Source: Gracilaria vermiculophylla (taxonomy: Eukaryota; Rhodophyta; Florideophyceae; Gracilariales; Gracilariaceae). Taken from it: 64,000 nucleotides of DNA. Numbering within the stretch: the stretch's first letter is position 1; each line of letters starts with the position of its first letter. The notes beneath the pieces were generated by a model. That model ran no database searches. It saw only the letters and a program-made list of their open reading frames with translations, and was not told the origin of the DNA. The stretch spans positions 1,522,168 to 1,586,167 of the forward strand of contig JAHNZQ020000049.1 in the NCBI GenBank assembly GCA_019155205.2, read 5' to 3'. Both the position numbers and the translations under genes were made by a program. This document shows positions 30,050-38,938 of this stretch, piece by piece.

Positions 30050-30357
30050 TCACCTAGGATTAGCGGAGTCCATTGACTGGTGGACCAACGCAGGCGTCGA
30101 GTTTCAGGACAAAACTGGCACTGACGAAACGCACACGTGGGGCTGACACAAAACACTTTCAGTTTCGAAATCCAAGCAGGGGCAGGTGATTGTTAACGAG
30201 GGGGTAATTTTGCTGAGGAAGGCTGGTTCGGTTTGGAACTCAGACACACAGCAGATGCAGTCGGATACAGGAGCAAGGGGGGACGTGGGCAACGGACCGA
30301 GGCGTGAGAACCGCCAGGCTCGTGGAGCACATTGCAAGCACAGAATTTTACTACGTA
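30050..30357. other. Promoter flank of the kinase gene up to the transposon
   Basis: 308 bases between the kinase start codon and the Tc1 element. I see no clear core-promoter motif. The Tc1 element lies just upstream of the kinase and could affect its regulation. Confidence 0.4.
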
Positions 30358-31637
30358 CAGACTGTTTCAAAAACATACGACATGCTGTGAAATCTCAAAA
30401 AAACGAACAAATGTATACTGTACGCCTACAAAAATAAGTTTCAGAAAAAAGTGAAGTCAAAAAAACGTTTCAAAATCATATGATCATCAATAACAAATCT
30501 TTTCTGCGCGACGCTCAATAGTTTATTTTGCATCCTTTTTGCTGTATAACGCTAATGCAGCGTTTCGGCATCGAATTGATGTACTTTTCCATAGTTGAAA
30601 CTGTTATAGATTTCCAGCAATTTTTAATACAGTTTTTGAGTTCAAAAACTGTCTGAAATTGTCTTCCATGCGCATAAACCATCCTTGCCAGCAGTCCCCA
30701 AATGTTTTTGATTTGGTTCAAATCTGGTGAGCGCGCTGGCCACTCTAAAACATATATCTCAGACTCCTGTAGCCATTTTTTGATTAAAGATGCAGTGTGT
30801 ACAGGCGCATTATCCTGTTAAAAAATGAAATTTTCTTCATGGAAACATAAACCAAAAGGTAGCACATAGTTATATAGAGCTTCTTGATATTTTTCTGCAC
30901 TCATTTTTGTTTCAATGAAGGCAATTTCCGTTAGACCTTTTTTAGAACTGCCCGCCCAGACCAGTATAGTGCCCCCACCGGAGTGCCTGGTATAAAATTC
31001 ATGACTTTCCTTACGAAGATCGTGCCAATAATATTTGTAGCAATCTGGTCCGTCCAAGTTGACCTTTTTTAAATCAGTAAAAATAAAAGATGTCCATTTC
31101 TTTTTCTAGTAGGCTTTTCTAGCACACCAGTCAATCCTCTTTTGCTTGTGATGGTCTTGGAGAAAGAAAGTTTTCTTCATTTTTTTATATTTATATAAAT
31201 TTTTTGTTGTTTATATGTCTCCGTATAGTTGATTTAAAAACGTTGAGATTGAGATTTATTCCAATTGCTTTGCACGATAATTTTCCTTTGCATAATTCTC
31301 TTTTAATTCTTCTTTTATCTGCTGGGTTGAACTTCTTAGGGCGTCCGGGAAATCGTTTCAATCCATAAAGAGTCGGATTGTGGAGAAAAGGAGCTATTTT
31401 GACCCTAGAACGCTTCAAATTTTTAGCTATAGCACTGTTAGAATGTTTATCGGCTTTTAACTTAACGATAAGAAGCTGTTCTTGCTTGGAAAGTGGCGGA
31501 ACTCGAGCTATTTTTATTAGAAAGAAGGCGGTGTACATATCTTTTTGAAACGATTCTACATAGACTATGTGCAAAATCTAGCCTACAGTACAGTTTTGGC
31601 GCACTTTTGAGGGGTAATATGTTTTTGAAACGCACTG
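30358..31637 (-). mobile_element. Tc1/mariner element with inverted/direct terminal repeats, 1280 bp
   Basis: The element is flanked by TA on both sides (30356-30357 and 31638-31639), the Tc1/mariner target duplication. The outer ends are imperfect inverted repeats: CAGACTGTTTCAAAAACATA at the left and, on the minus strand, CAGTGCGTTTCAAAAACATA at the right. Each end has a second inner copy of the core, CGTTTCAAAATCATA at 30466-30480 and, inverted, CTTTTTGAAACG at 31541-31552. The inner copies lie about 103 and 80 bases inside the outer ones. This is the IR/DR layout known from Sleeping Beauty-like elements. A transposase frame fills the interior on the minus strand. Confidence 0.9.
30515..31538 (-). 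pseudogene. Tc1/mariner transposase, broken by three TAR codons and one frameshift
   Basis: The N-terminal helix-turn-helix part reads PPLSKQEQLLIVKLKADKHS and SNSAIAKNLKRSR, with the Tc1 linker motif GRPKKF. The catalytic part contains FTDLKKVNLDGPD, YYWHDLRKE, GGGTILVWAG, then DNAPVHTA with the second catalytic Asp, and WPARSPDLN. The C-terminal INSMPKR is family-typical. In-frame stops are TAA at 31191-31193, TAG at 31106-31108 and TAA at 30818-30820. The last falls where the family has the first Gln of QQDN. A one-base shift falls in a run of seven T (31180-31186). The catalytic Glu of SPDLNxIEN is Lys here (NQIKN), so this copy cannot be active. The frame ends in TGA. Confidence 0.88.
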
Positions 31638-31639
31638 TA

Positions 31640-32422
31640 CCTTAAAGCAGTACAATGTAGCACTGTGTGACACACAAACAAAAAAACAGAAATCAGAAAC
31701 GGATCAAAGAGATTTTTAAAAGATCCGCTGTGGGCATAACCGCGACACTTTTCTCTGTTCAGTCCGCTGCGTTTTCTGCGTCCTATATCTTCTATCGGAT
31801 CACCCGAAAGTGTTCGTGTCTCTGTATGTCTCTCTCTTTCTTTCTGGCGTGGATAAAAAAGATATGCTCGTCCAGGATGATTATGCATTTTTAATTAAGA
31901 GACACGTAGCTTATCTGGCCGGCAACTTGGTGAACGGCAGCTGCGCCCGGTTTAACTTGGAAGTAGAACTTCTGTTAAAGTGTTCTGTTGCATTCAATTA
32001 GTGCCACAAAGTGTTATTCTGGTAAGTCTCATCGGAGTTCTCCCGCTATTCGTTAAGCTCCAAGATCCATGCCCGCGCTGCATTATAACCCAAATACATG
32101 AACTGAATATCTATGATGCCGACCCGAAGCAGTATCTCTCCAAATGCAAGCGCATCTTCAAATTATTTGGCATGGAAATCATCCAACTATGGAGCCAAGC
32201 CGCGCGAGCGGACAAGACACCCAAGGTGTCCAGCCTTGCTCTCTTGATGGGTAGCACGGTGGTAGAGCCCTCCGATAGGGTCGCGACTAGCCGGGTGTAA
32301 ATCCGGACGACCCCTTCCTGCCGTGCAGACGGAGGTGTAGGGTGAATCGGCCAGCAGTGCTGGAGGTGCGGAGCCGCAGCGCGATGTGCGGAGTGAGCCG
32401 CAATGGCGGGGAGCGACAACAA
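31640..32422. other. Sequence between Tc1 element and assembly gap; possible retroelement remnant
   Basis: Mostly AT-rich with no intact gene. Around 32,075-32,300 a plus-strand frame includes YDADPKQYLSKCKRIFKLFG, which faintly resembles the gag region of LTR retroelements. Just before the gap, WRCGAAARCA could be a degraded zinc knuckle. This is weak. Confidence 0.3.
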
Positions 32423-32522
32423 NNNNNNNNNNNNNNNNNNNNNNNNNNNNNNNNNNNNNNNNNNNNNNNNNNNNNNNNNNNNNNNNNNNNNNNNNNNNNN
32501 NNNNNNNNNNNNNNNNNNNNNN
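32423..32522. other. Assembly gap of 100 N
   Basis: Exactly 100 undetermined bases, the usual placeholder for a gap of unknown size. It lies inside the repeat-rich block, so order and distance of elements across it are uncertain. Confidence 0.98.
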
Positions 32523-33308
32523 ACTGCCACGGCGCATCCGGCAATCCGGCAGTTGGTGCACACGTGTGCCGTACAGTAGCTCCTTTGTAGCCAAACCCGG
32601 AAGTGGAACAAAATCACCACGTGCCCTCATACAACACGGAGGTGACGGCGGGCAAACCGGGTAGCTCTCATGAGAAAGACAGCGCATCGCCCCTACGAGG
32701 GAGCGATTGCTCTACACCAACACGTGCTCCGACTAACAGCGTTTAACCATCTCGCCACACCATTCCACAAGAAACCAACGCTTTGTACCACATAATCTGG
32801 AAAAAGCTTAGCTTCAACGCAGGAGTGTAGATCTGAGCGTACCAACACAAAAAGGCAAAGCACTTGAAAGTACATGCTTTCAAGCAACAAGAAACGCTTT
32901 ACAGAGTCATGTAGCAGACTAGGACTGTCTCGAAGAATAGCTATTAGATGACGCTGCATAGCAGAGAGATAACATGAGGAAAGTCAGTGCTAAAACTGTG
33001 CAATATATAGCGTCGAAATGCACTAAAAGAAGCATAGAATGTACGTTTTGGGGACGCTAAAAATGGAGATGCTCCAAAGATGTTAGACGCCGTACGACAA
33101 AATGAAAAAAGAGCAATGCTGAGCATCGTTTGCAGCAAGATGTTTTGATTATTTTATAAAATGGAATCAGAAAAAAATCTTACTTTTATCACAACAAAAG
33201 ACAATTCAACGATCATAATTTTTGGACGTCCAAAACCTCGTAAGCATCAGGCTTACTCTTCTTCTTCTTCTTTAGTATGGTCTATCGCTCTTGATTTCGA
33301 AGTGGTAA
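32523..33308. other. AT-rich region between gap and Harbinger element
   Basis: No gene seen. At 33064-33074 the sequence TGGAGATGCTC resembles an inverted Harbinger terminal repeat facing left, perhaps the right end of an older insertion whose left end is missing. A Ser-coding TCT/TTC microsatellite is at 33257-33275. Confidence 0.4.
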
Positions 33309-33497
33309 GAGCATCTCCACCAACAGCCGCAAAATGTGGTACTGTCAGCCCTCTTCTCGAGTTAGTAAAGCATAACGTCCGTTAGGAATTTTATTTTTAC
33401 TCCAAAGGTGCGTGTTCCTAAAGGTCGTCTCCGGTATCCGCTGTCGCGAGCCGGAGGAATTCTTAAAAGGGATCAACAAACACCAAGCGGAGGGCGA

Positions 33498-33890
33498 GGT
33501 TCACTGGGCGGGCAATGCTCCTACAGGCGCTGCTATGATGCAACCTGGGAATCAGCGGCATAGAAATCTGAGTTGATCGACGAGAGGCTCCAACCGTAAA
33601 AGTAGATGAAGACTCAAGGGTGCTTGTCTTTACTTCCCCAGAGGTGGAGCTCAACCGGCAGATTAAGTATCAAGCCGGGAGCCCGCCTCGGCAGGTCTCA
33701 TTACTGTAGAAATTACCTGCATAAATTAACTAAAATAAATAATAATTCTACCGTCACTTAAGGATACTGTAGCGCATACGGGCGGAATTATGCACCCCGT
33801 GGCCCAGCAAATAAAATAAGAGCCCTCCTTAGGAATATTTCACCATAAGGCCACACCATCGTTTTTCCCTTAGGAGCCATTGTACTACTC
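33498..33890 (+). repeat. Dispersed repeat copy A (about 390 bp)
   Basis: This segment matches 37008-37396 in the same orientation with only scattered differences, for example GGGAGCCCGCCTCG and GCTCCTACAGGCGCTGCTATGA in both. It lies just inside the left end of the Harbinger element. On the minus strand both copies can code a related peptide containing HSSACRS and RPVNL, so it may be part of the LINE whose 3' end is beside copy B. Confidence 0.85.
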
Positions 33891-34189
33891 AAAACATCAA
33901 ATAAGTTTTTTAAGCTCACTAGCCATCTCCACCAGGGTGAAAAGAAAACTTAATTGATAAAAAGGTTCCAGTTTGCGAAGCAAATCCTCGAGATTTGCTT
34001 CGCAAATTGGGACCTCTCCAACAAAAGGGCATCCTCATGCGATGGTCTGAATGTGCAGAAGCTTAATAGCTTCGCGCCAAAACTTCAAAACGCCACGCAA
34101 CCCGCAACGGATATGACATTTGCATTGCGCTTCTCTGCCAACCAAACGACCTCGTTGACTTGCAGGACACGCTCACAAGACTTTTCGCG

Positions 34190-35007
34190 ATGGAGGGAAA
34201 GAAGCAGAGTACAAGAGGTCCGAGCTTTACCTCTCAAGAAGACACAGCGGTGGCCAAAGCGTACATCAAAGCATCCGAGGACCCAATCCTTGGCACTGAC
34301 CGCAAAAAGAAAGTCTTCTTCGAAAGCATTGCCAAAGTGTACAACGAAGTGTACGAACCCGCAAACCGTCCACCCGGGCCGTACGAATCTGTTCGTAATC
34401 GTATCAAACTCATCATAGCAAAGTGCATAATTTTTTCGTCTTGCTATAGTCGTATTTTGCGTATCAATCCATCGGGCTATAAAGAAGAAGAAAGACTTCA
34501 AATGACCACAGGACTCTACAATGGTATAAAAATGAGCTCTATCAATAGTGATGTGGGAAAATCGGTTAGCTTTTCAGCTGCACGGGAATTGCTCCAGAAT
34601 CATCCAAAGTTGGCAGCCTAGATGGAAAATGCGTCATATTCTATTGATAATGCGATACTCATGTCTAGTACAGAGTCTGTTGAGCAACAAAGAAAATCGA
34701 ACAAAAGCAATAACGAGAATATTTTCGGAGGTGATGTGAAAGCTGAACGTCCAATGGGTAGGAAGGTGGCCAAGATAGAGTGCATTAAACAAAAACATTA
34801 AAAGGCTAAGCTTAAGATTTCCAAGGAAGCTTAAATGCTTCAAAAAAACGAGCAGATGAGATCCAGCGTCACAACGATATAGCTCTGCTCACTTCCTCAG
34901 GAGATCTCAGTCCGGAGGCGCAAGAATTTTTCCGTATCTCACTAAAAAGGGTTCAAGAAAAACTTAAGAAAGAGGAATCTGAAGAAGAAGAGCATGCAAA
35001 GAGGTGA
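34190..35007 (+). pseudogene. Harbinger Myb/SANT-like partner protein, broken by three TAR codons and one frameshift
   Basis: The Harbinger accessory protein helps the transposase enter the nucleus and bind ends. The trihelix region is RGPSFTSQEDTAVAKAYIKASEDP, then FFESIAKVYNE and SVRNRIK, followed by SGYKEEERL and FSAARELLQNHPKL, as in plant elements. The frame then meets TAG (34619-34621). It continues through the hallmark RPMGRKVAK and meets TAA at 34799-34801 and 34832-34834. A one-base deletion in a run of seven A (34842-34848) separates it from a continuing frame (RADEIQRHNDIALL, then an acidic coiled coil). This ends in TGA at 35005. With the stops passed, the protein has normal family length and order. 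The ATG at 34190 is inferred. Confidence 0.82.
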
Positions 35008-35126
35008 CGCACGAAAGTCCTCGATGCGAATCTTTTACCACTTTCTTCTGAAAGTATTCCGGAAAATTCTTCCTCCTCTTCGAGCAGCTGAGCTTTTCGA
35101 GGGCATTGCTCAACGGCTACATCCTT

Positions 35127-36437
35127 TCATGAGTCTCCGTGGAGGGTCCACAATTGTTCTTTGACATCTTGTTGCAGTTCTCGCTGTTTCAATATGTTCC
35201 GGAGGAACTGCTCTCCCTGACGTAGGCCAAATATAGGCCTTCCCATTGCGTAAACAATTTCATCTTCCGCCCAAACAGGTTGCCCAAAGTGCACAACATC
35301 GTTTTGATCTTCCAATAGTGCATATGCCCATATCGTTTCTTCTTCAGTTTGTCCTTCATTGACCATCATATTGTGAAGAATTATGCAGCAATACATGACG
35401 TCGTGCTTGGTTCTTACTCCCCAAAAACGCGATGGACGTTTTAGTATATGCCATCTGCCTTGCAGAACTCCAAAGGCTCTTTCAACATCTTTTTAGCGTC
35501 CTTCCTGCCACCGTGAAAAATGTTTTTCTTTCTTTGTCACAGGGTTTTGCACAGTATGCACTAACAACGGATACTCTGGATAAACACCGTCGCATAAAAT
35601 GTAAGGAACATGGCGTTGTCTTCCGTTGACTGTGTAGGAGACCTTTGGGGTAAAGCTACCATCACAGATTTCGTTAATCAATGGGGACTATTACAATACA
35701 TTTATATCATTTGCACATCCTGGTGTACCGAAAAACGCATGCCAAATGAAGAGTTTGTCGTCAGCAATAGCCTCTAAGGTCACAGCAGCCTTCCTTTCCG
35801 TGCCCTGATACCGTCGACGTAACGCCACCGGGCAGTTTCTCCACAGCCATTTGCAACAATCAATGCTGTCAATCATCCCTGGGAAACCCAGACCTCTGGT
35901 TCGCTGTAGAATTTTTTGTAAATATTCTTCTGTTACGCATTGTAGGTACGGATCCCCAAACGCTCCGAATACACTTCTACAAAAGTTCTTCCAGCATTGA
36001 GATGCGGTTGATTCACTCATTCTAATATACTCATCGACACTGTCCGCCGCTCCACCGTACGCGCGTATCCGCAATGCTACAGTTACCTTCTGCTTAACAT
36101 GAAAACCAAAAACTCCTGTACCGTCTTCGCGATATTGAAAGTATGTACAGTTCTCTTGTAGCGTCTAGCATACCTTGTCAAATATTACTCTAGATATGCG
36201 GAAACGACGAAGAAAATGGCGACTGCAATAGACAGATCTGGGCACAAGATAGTCGTTGTGCAGCTTGTGGAAGCCCTCGTGTCTTTGGCAGTCAATGTTC
36301 GGAGTTTTACCGCGCTCGGAACATTTATGATGTCGTTTCTCAGTTTCGGTGTCTGCGCTTGTCAGCAACTCGCCCAAAAGCTCGTCAAGAGCGTCTTCTA
36401 TATTGTCTTGGAGAATGAGGGAGGTCATGGCGAGCAA
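35127..36437 (-). pseudogene. Harbinger DDE transposase, continuous frame broken by four TAR codons
   Basis: One reading frame spans 1311 bases with no frameshift. Conserved blocks, in order: DYLVPRSVYCSRHFLRRFRI; YGGAADSVDEYIRMSEST; GFPGMIDSIDCCKWLW with the first catalytic Asp; LFIWHAFFGTPGCANDINVL with the second; RQRHVPYILCDGVYPEYP; KDVERAFGVLQGRW with the catalytic Glu; and CIILHNMMV. These match the plant transposase family of PIF/Harbinger elements throughout. The frame is interrupted by TAG at 36165-36167, TAA at 35691-35693, TAG at 35688-35690 and TAA at 35493-35495, and ends in TGA at 35127. No internal TGA occurs, and all Trp codons at conserved places are intact. Catalytic residues appear kept. 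Confidence 0.88.
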
Positions 36438-36595
36438 GAATGGAAGGTGCCCTATCGGTGGAGATGGTCGCCGGCCGAGCTTCCGATCAAAATATCAATT
36501 TAGACAAAACCAACCATGGCGTCCCACCTCTAAAAAGTTTTGCTTTTTTGCTCGTCCTCCGGCCTCCCCGGTGGAGATGCTCTAAGAGATCTATT

Positions 36596-36976
36596 TCATT
36601 ACAGGTATTTCTCTCTATTAAAGAAGATCAAAAACTTTGACGGCCATTTCCTAATCATTTCTGAAAGCAATTTGTCTTCTCTTTCTCTGACGCCGGGACG
36701 TTCATTGCGACGGATATCTTTAGACAACGGACACCGGAACATAACGTGAACTACATCTTTCTTGACTGCTGTGCCACACTCGCAACAAACTACTTTCTTA
36801 TTCCGATAGGAACTTACTGGATGTAGGAAGGGAACATGCTTCGTGGCAAAACGGACGAGCGTTACTTCTGCTGTTCTTGCTTTTCCTGCCCCGCATTCTG
36901 CTTGACTTCTCAAGACACTTTTGGCCTTGCTCTTCTTTTTGAGCTGCGTTTTGACGTCCATGATATCCATCAGCAC
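36596..36976 (-). mobile_element. LINE 3'-end fragment with CxCG-H-C knuckle
   Basis: The frame codes a basic segment, then VVCCECGTAVKKDVVHVMFRCPLSKD, and ends after REKYL with TAA followed at once by TGA. The knuckle is shared with 26285-26660, showing a family of at least two copies. The knuckle type and C-terminal place suit a non-LTR retrotransposon polymerase protein. No reverse transcriptase domain is present in the window. The Harbinger element ends 14 bases away. Confidence 0.6.
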
Positions 36977-37007
36977 GGTCAGTTGCTGTGCTGTTGCTGG
37001 GAGAGGT

Positions 37008-37396
37008 TCACCGGGCGGACATTGCTCCTACAGGCGCTGCTATGAGGCAACCTGGGGATCGGCGATGTAGAAACCTTTATGATGTTCGACGACAGTCTCC
37101 CACCGAAAAAGTAGATGAAGACTCAAGCATGCTTGTCTTTACTTCCCCAGAGGTGGAGCTCGACCGGCAGATTACGTATCACGCCGGGAGCCCGCCTCGA
37201 CAGGTATCACTACTGTAGTAATTTCCTGCACAAATTTACTAAAATAAATTTAAACTCTACCGTTTTTCAGGGGTACTGTAGCGCACGTGGGCTGAATTAT
37301 GCACCACGTGGCTCATTTAATAAAATACGAGCCCTACTTAGGAGTATCCTATCGTATAGACACACCACCATTTCACCTTAGGATCCACTGTACTAC
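37008..37396 (+). repeat. Dispersed repeat copy B (about 390 bp)
   Basis: Same-orientation partner of 33498-33890. It directly abuts the LINE fragment on its upstream side (minus strand), so the repeat may be an internal part of that LINE. Confidence 0.85.
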
Positions 37397-37659
37397 ATTT
37401 ATGCATAACAAGAAGTCCAAGTTGATGTTGTTAATGCAAGGTGTGAAGCATTCAAACACGAAAAACATACGGTTTCAAAGAATTGTGCCCGTGAAATAAA
37501 TATACTTTGCTACAGAGCTTCGGAAATTAAGCCTTTTCGGGATCTGCAATGCACTTTGGATTCATAAAATCCATTTCTGACGCATGAGTAAAAGCTTTTA
37601 ACCCTCAGAAAAATAACTATTTGGCAATATTACATCTGAGCGGATAAATAGTAGCGAAA

Positions 37660-37709
37660 TGTACTGTTTTAGCGCATGTCTAGGGACTATTTGATATTGG
37701 AACGCACTC
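37660..37709. repeat. Solo Tc1-type terminus
   Basis: Read on the minus strand from the TA at 37710-37711, GAGTGCGTTCCAAT and then TGCGCTAAAACAGTAC follow the right end of the element at 30358-31637 for about 50 bases. No matching left end was found near. Confidence 0.6.
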
Positions 37710-37711
37710 TA

Positions 37712-38938
37712 CAGTTCCGCAATATTAATCCTGGCCCAAACTACAAAATTTTGGACATGAATAGGCTATTGATACTGCTGGTTCTCATTACTCAATTTTG
37801 CTACATCGCCAGTTTGGACAAACTCGCAAACACCCCCAAAATGGAGTTCTTGCGAGTTTACGGACGGGTTTTGGCATTCTAGCTCGGGTTGAACTGATGA
37901 ATACCTCCAACCGGCACATCATGTGCCTTTCGGCCTTCTTCCCCCACTTGATCAATCATTCATCCTCCGTTCTTTCTGCTCTGTGGCCAACTCCCACCGA
38001 GCCCAATCTGGTCTCACATGCACCTTATCTCCTTCATTGCTCCACCGCAGGCATTAGCAAATTCTTGTCACTCGTTGTTTGTGAGTTTGAATTTTTGTCT
38101 GGTATCTCAAAAGCACGCTAAATACGATCGATGTCGTGGCACGCGCGTTTTTACTCACCCGAAGTTGTTCCAAGCCCTGCATGCAGCAGAAAAATACTTA
38201 CGGTTGCGTGGCGGGCCTCGTTGGCCGTGGCGACGTCAACGACGGTGCGAAAAACATCAGGAACGGGAACAGGCAATAAGACCTGCTTGACGGAGAGGTT
38301 GCAAAGTGTGGGGACTGAAATATGGACATGACAGGCGACAAAACGTATGCCACGGGAGAAGTTGTTCGGCGAACAGCTGCAGTGCGGCAAATTGACTGCG
38401 AGGAAACAGCCGACAAAATACTTCTTTTCTGTGTATGTATGGGAGAAAGATATCGACCGCCTGTGACTGCTTTCGTATAAATATTGAAAATACGGAGAGC
38501 GCGGAGGCGGAAACGAGGGGTCGCTGTGCACGCAGCGTGTAAAGGGTAGAAGTCGGTTGGGTGCGTGGCGGCTCAACGTGCGTTTTTGGGCACGGATACA
38601 AAACAAACTTTGGTGTGGTGAGCTTGGTGGTGGCAAAACGTGGGAGTCCGGCAGCCGCGAGGGAACAACGCTTATATGGATTGTAACATGAAAAGTCGCG
38701 GGCAATAATGACGAGAGCAAGTTTCGATTTGCGGCCAGAAACGAGACGATATTTTCGCGAGAATCGCTTTGTCATTATGCGACCAAGTCTATTGCCGTAT
38801 TTCAGTATTTTTGGCTTTTCAGTGGCATGCATGCGAGCAATACATTTCTTAGTTAAGAATTATTTTGGGTTTTTTTTAAAGATGTCTCGAAAATGTATTT
38901 GCTTTTATCCTATTTAACATATGGTCATCGAAATGGTA
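37712..38938. other. Region without a supported gene
   Basis: Open frames on the minus strand around 38,150-38,830 have no recognisable motif. I see no repeats apart from the element ends described on either side. Confidence 0.4.

Larger units (their letters stand above)
33309..36582. mobile_element. PIF/Harbinger DNA transposon, about 3.3 kb
   Basis: The left end GAGCATCTCCACC at 33309 and the right end GGTGGAGATGCTC ending at 36582 are perfect inverted repeats of 13 bases, each flanked by TAA (33306-33308 and 36583-36585), matching the 3-bp TWA target site of Harbinger elements. Inside are the two standard proteins in convergent orientation: the Myb/SANT partner on the plus strand and the DDE transposase on the minus strand. 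An alternative left end, CCATCTCCACCAGGG at about 33920, shares more bases with the right end and would give a 2.66-kb element; the sequence between, including a repeat copy, would then be a separate insertion. Confidence 0.85.

Noticed and set aside
32690..32765. tRNA-Ser-like sequence on the minus strand (GGCGAGATGGTTAAACGCTGTTAG)
   Set aside because: The 5' half resembles a tRNA, but no acceptor, anticodon or T-arm pairing can be completed.
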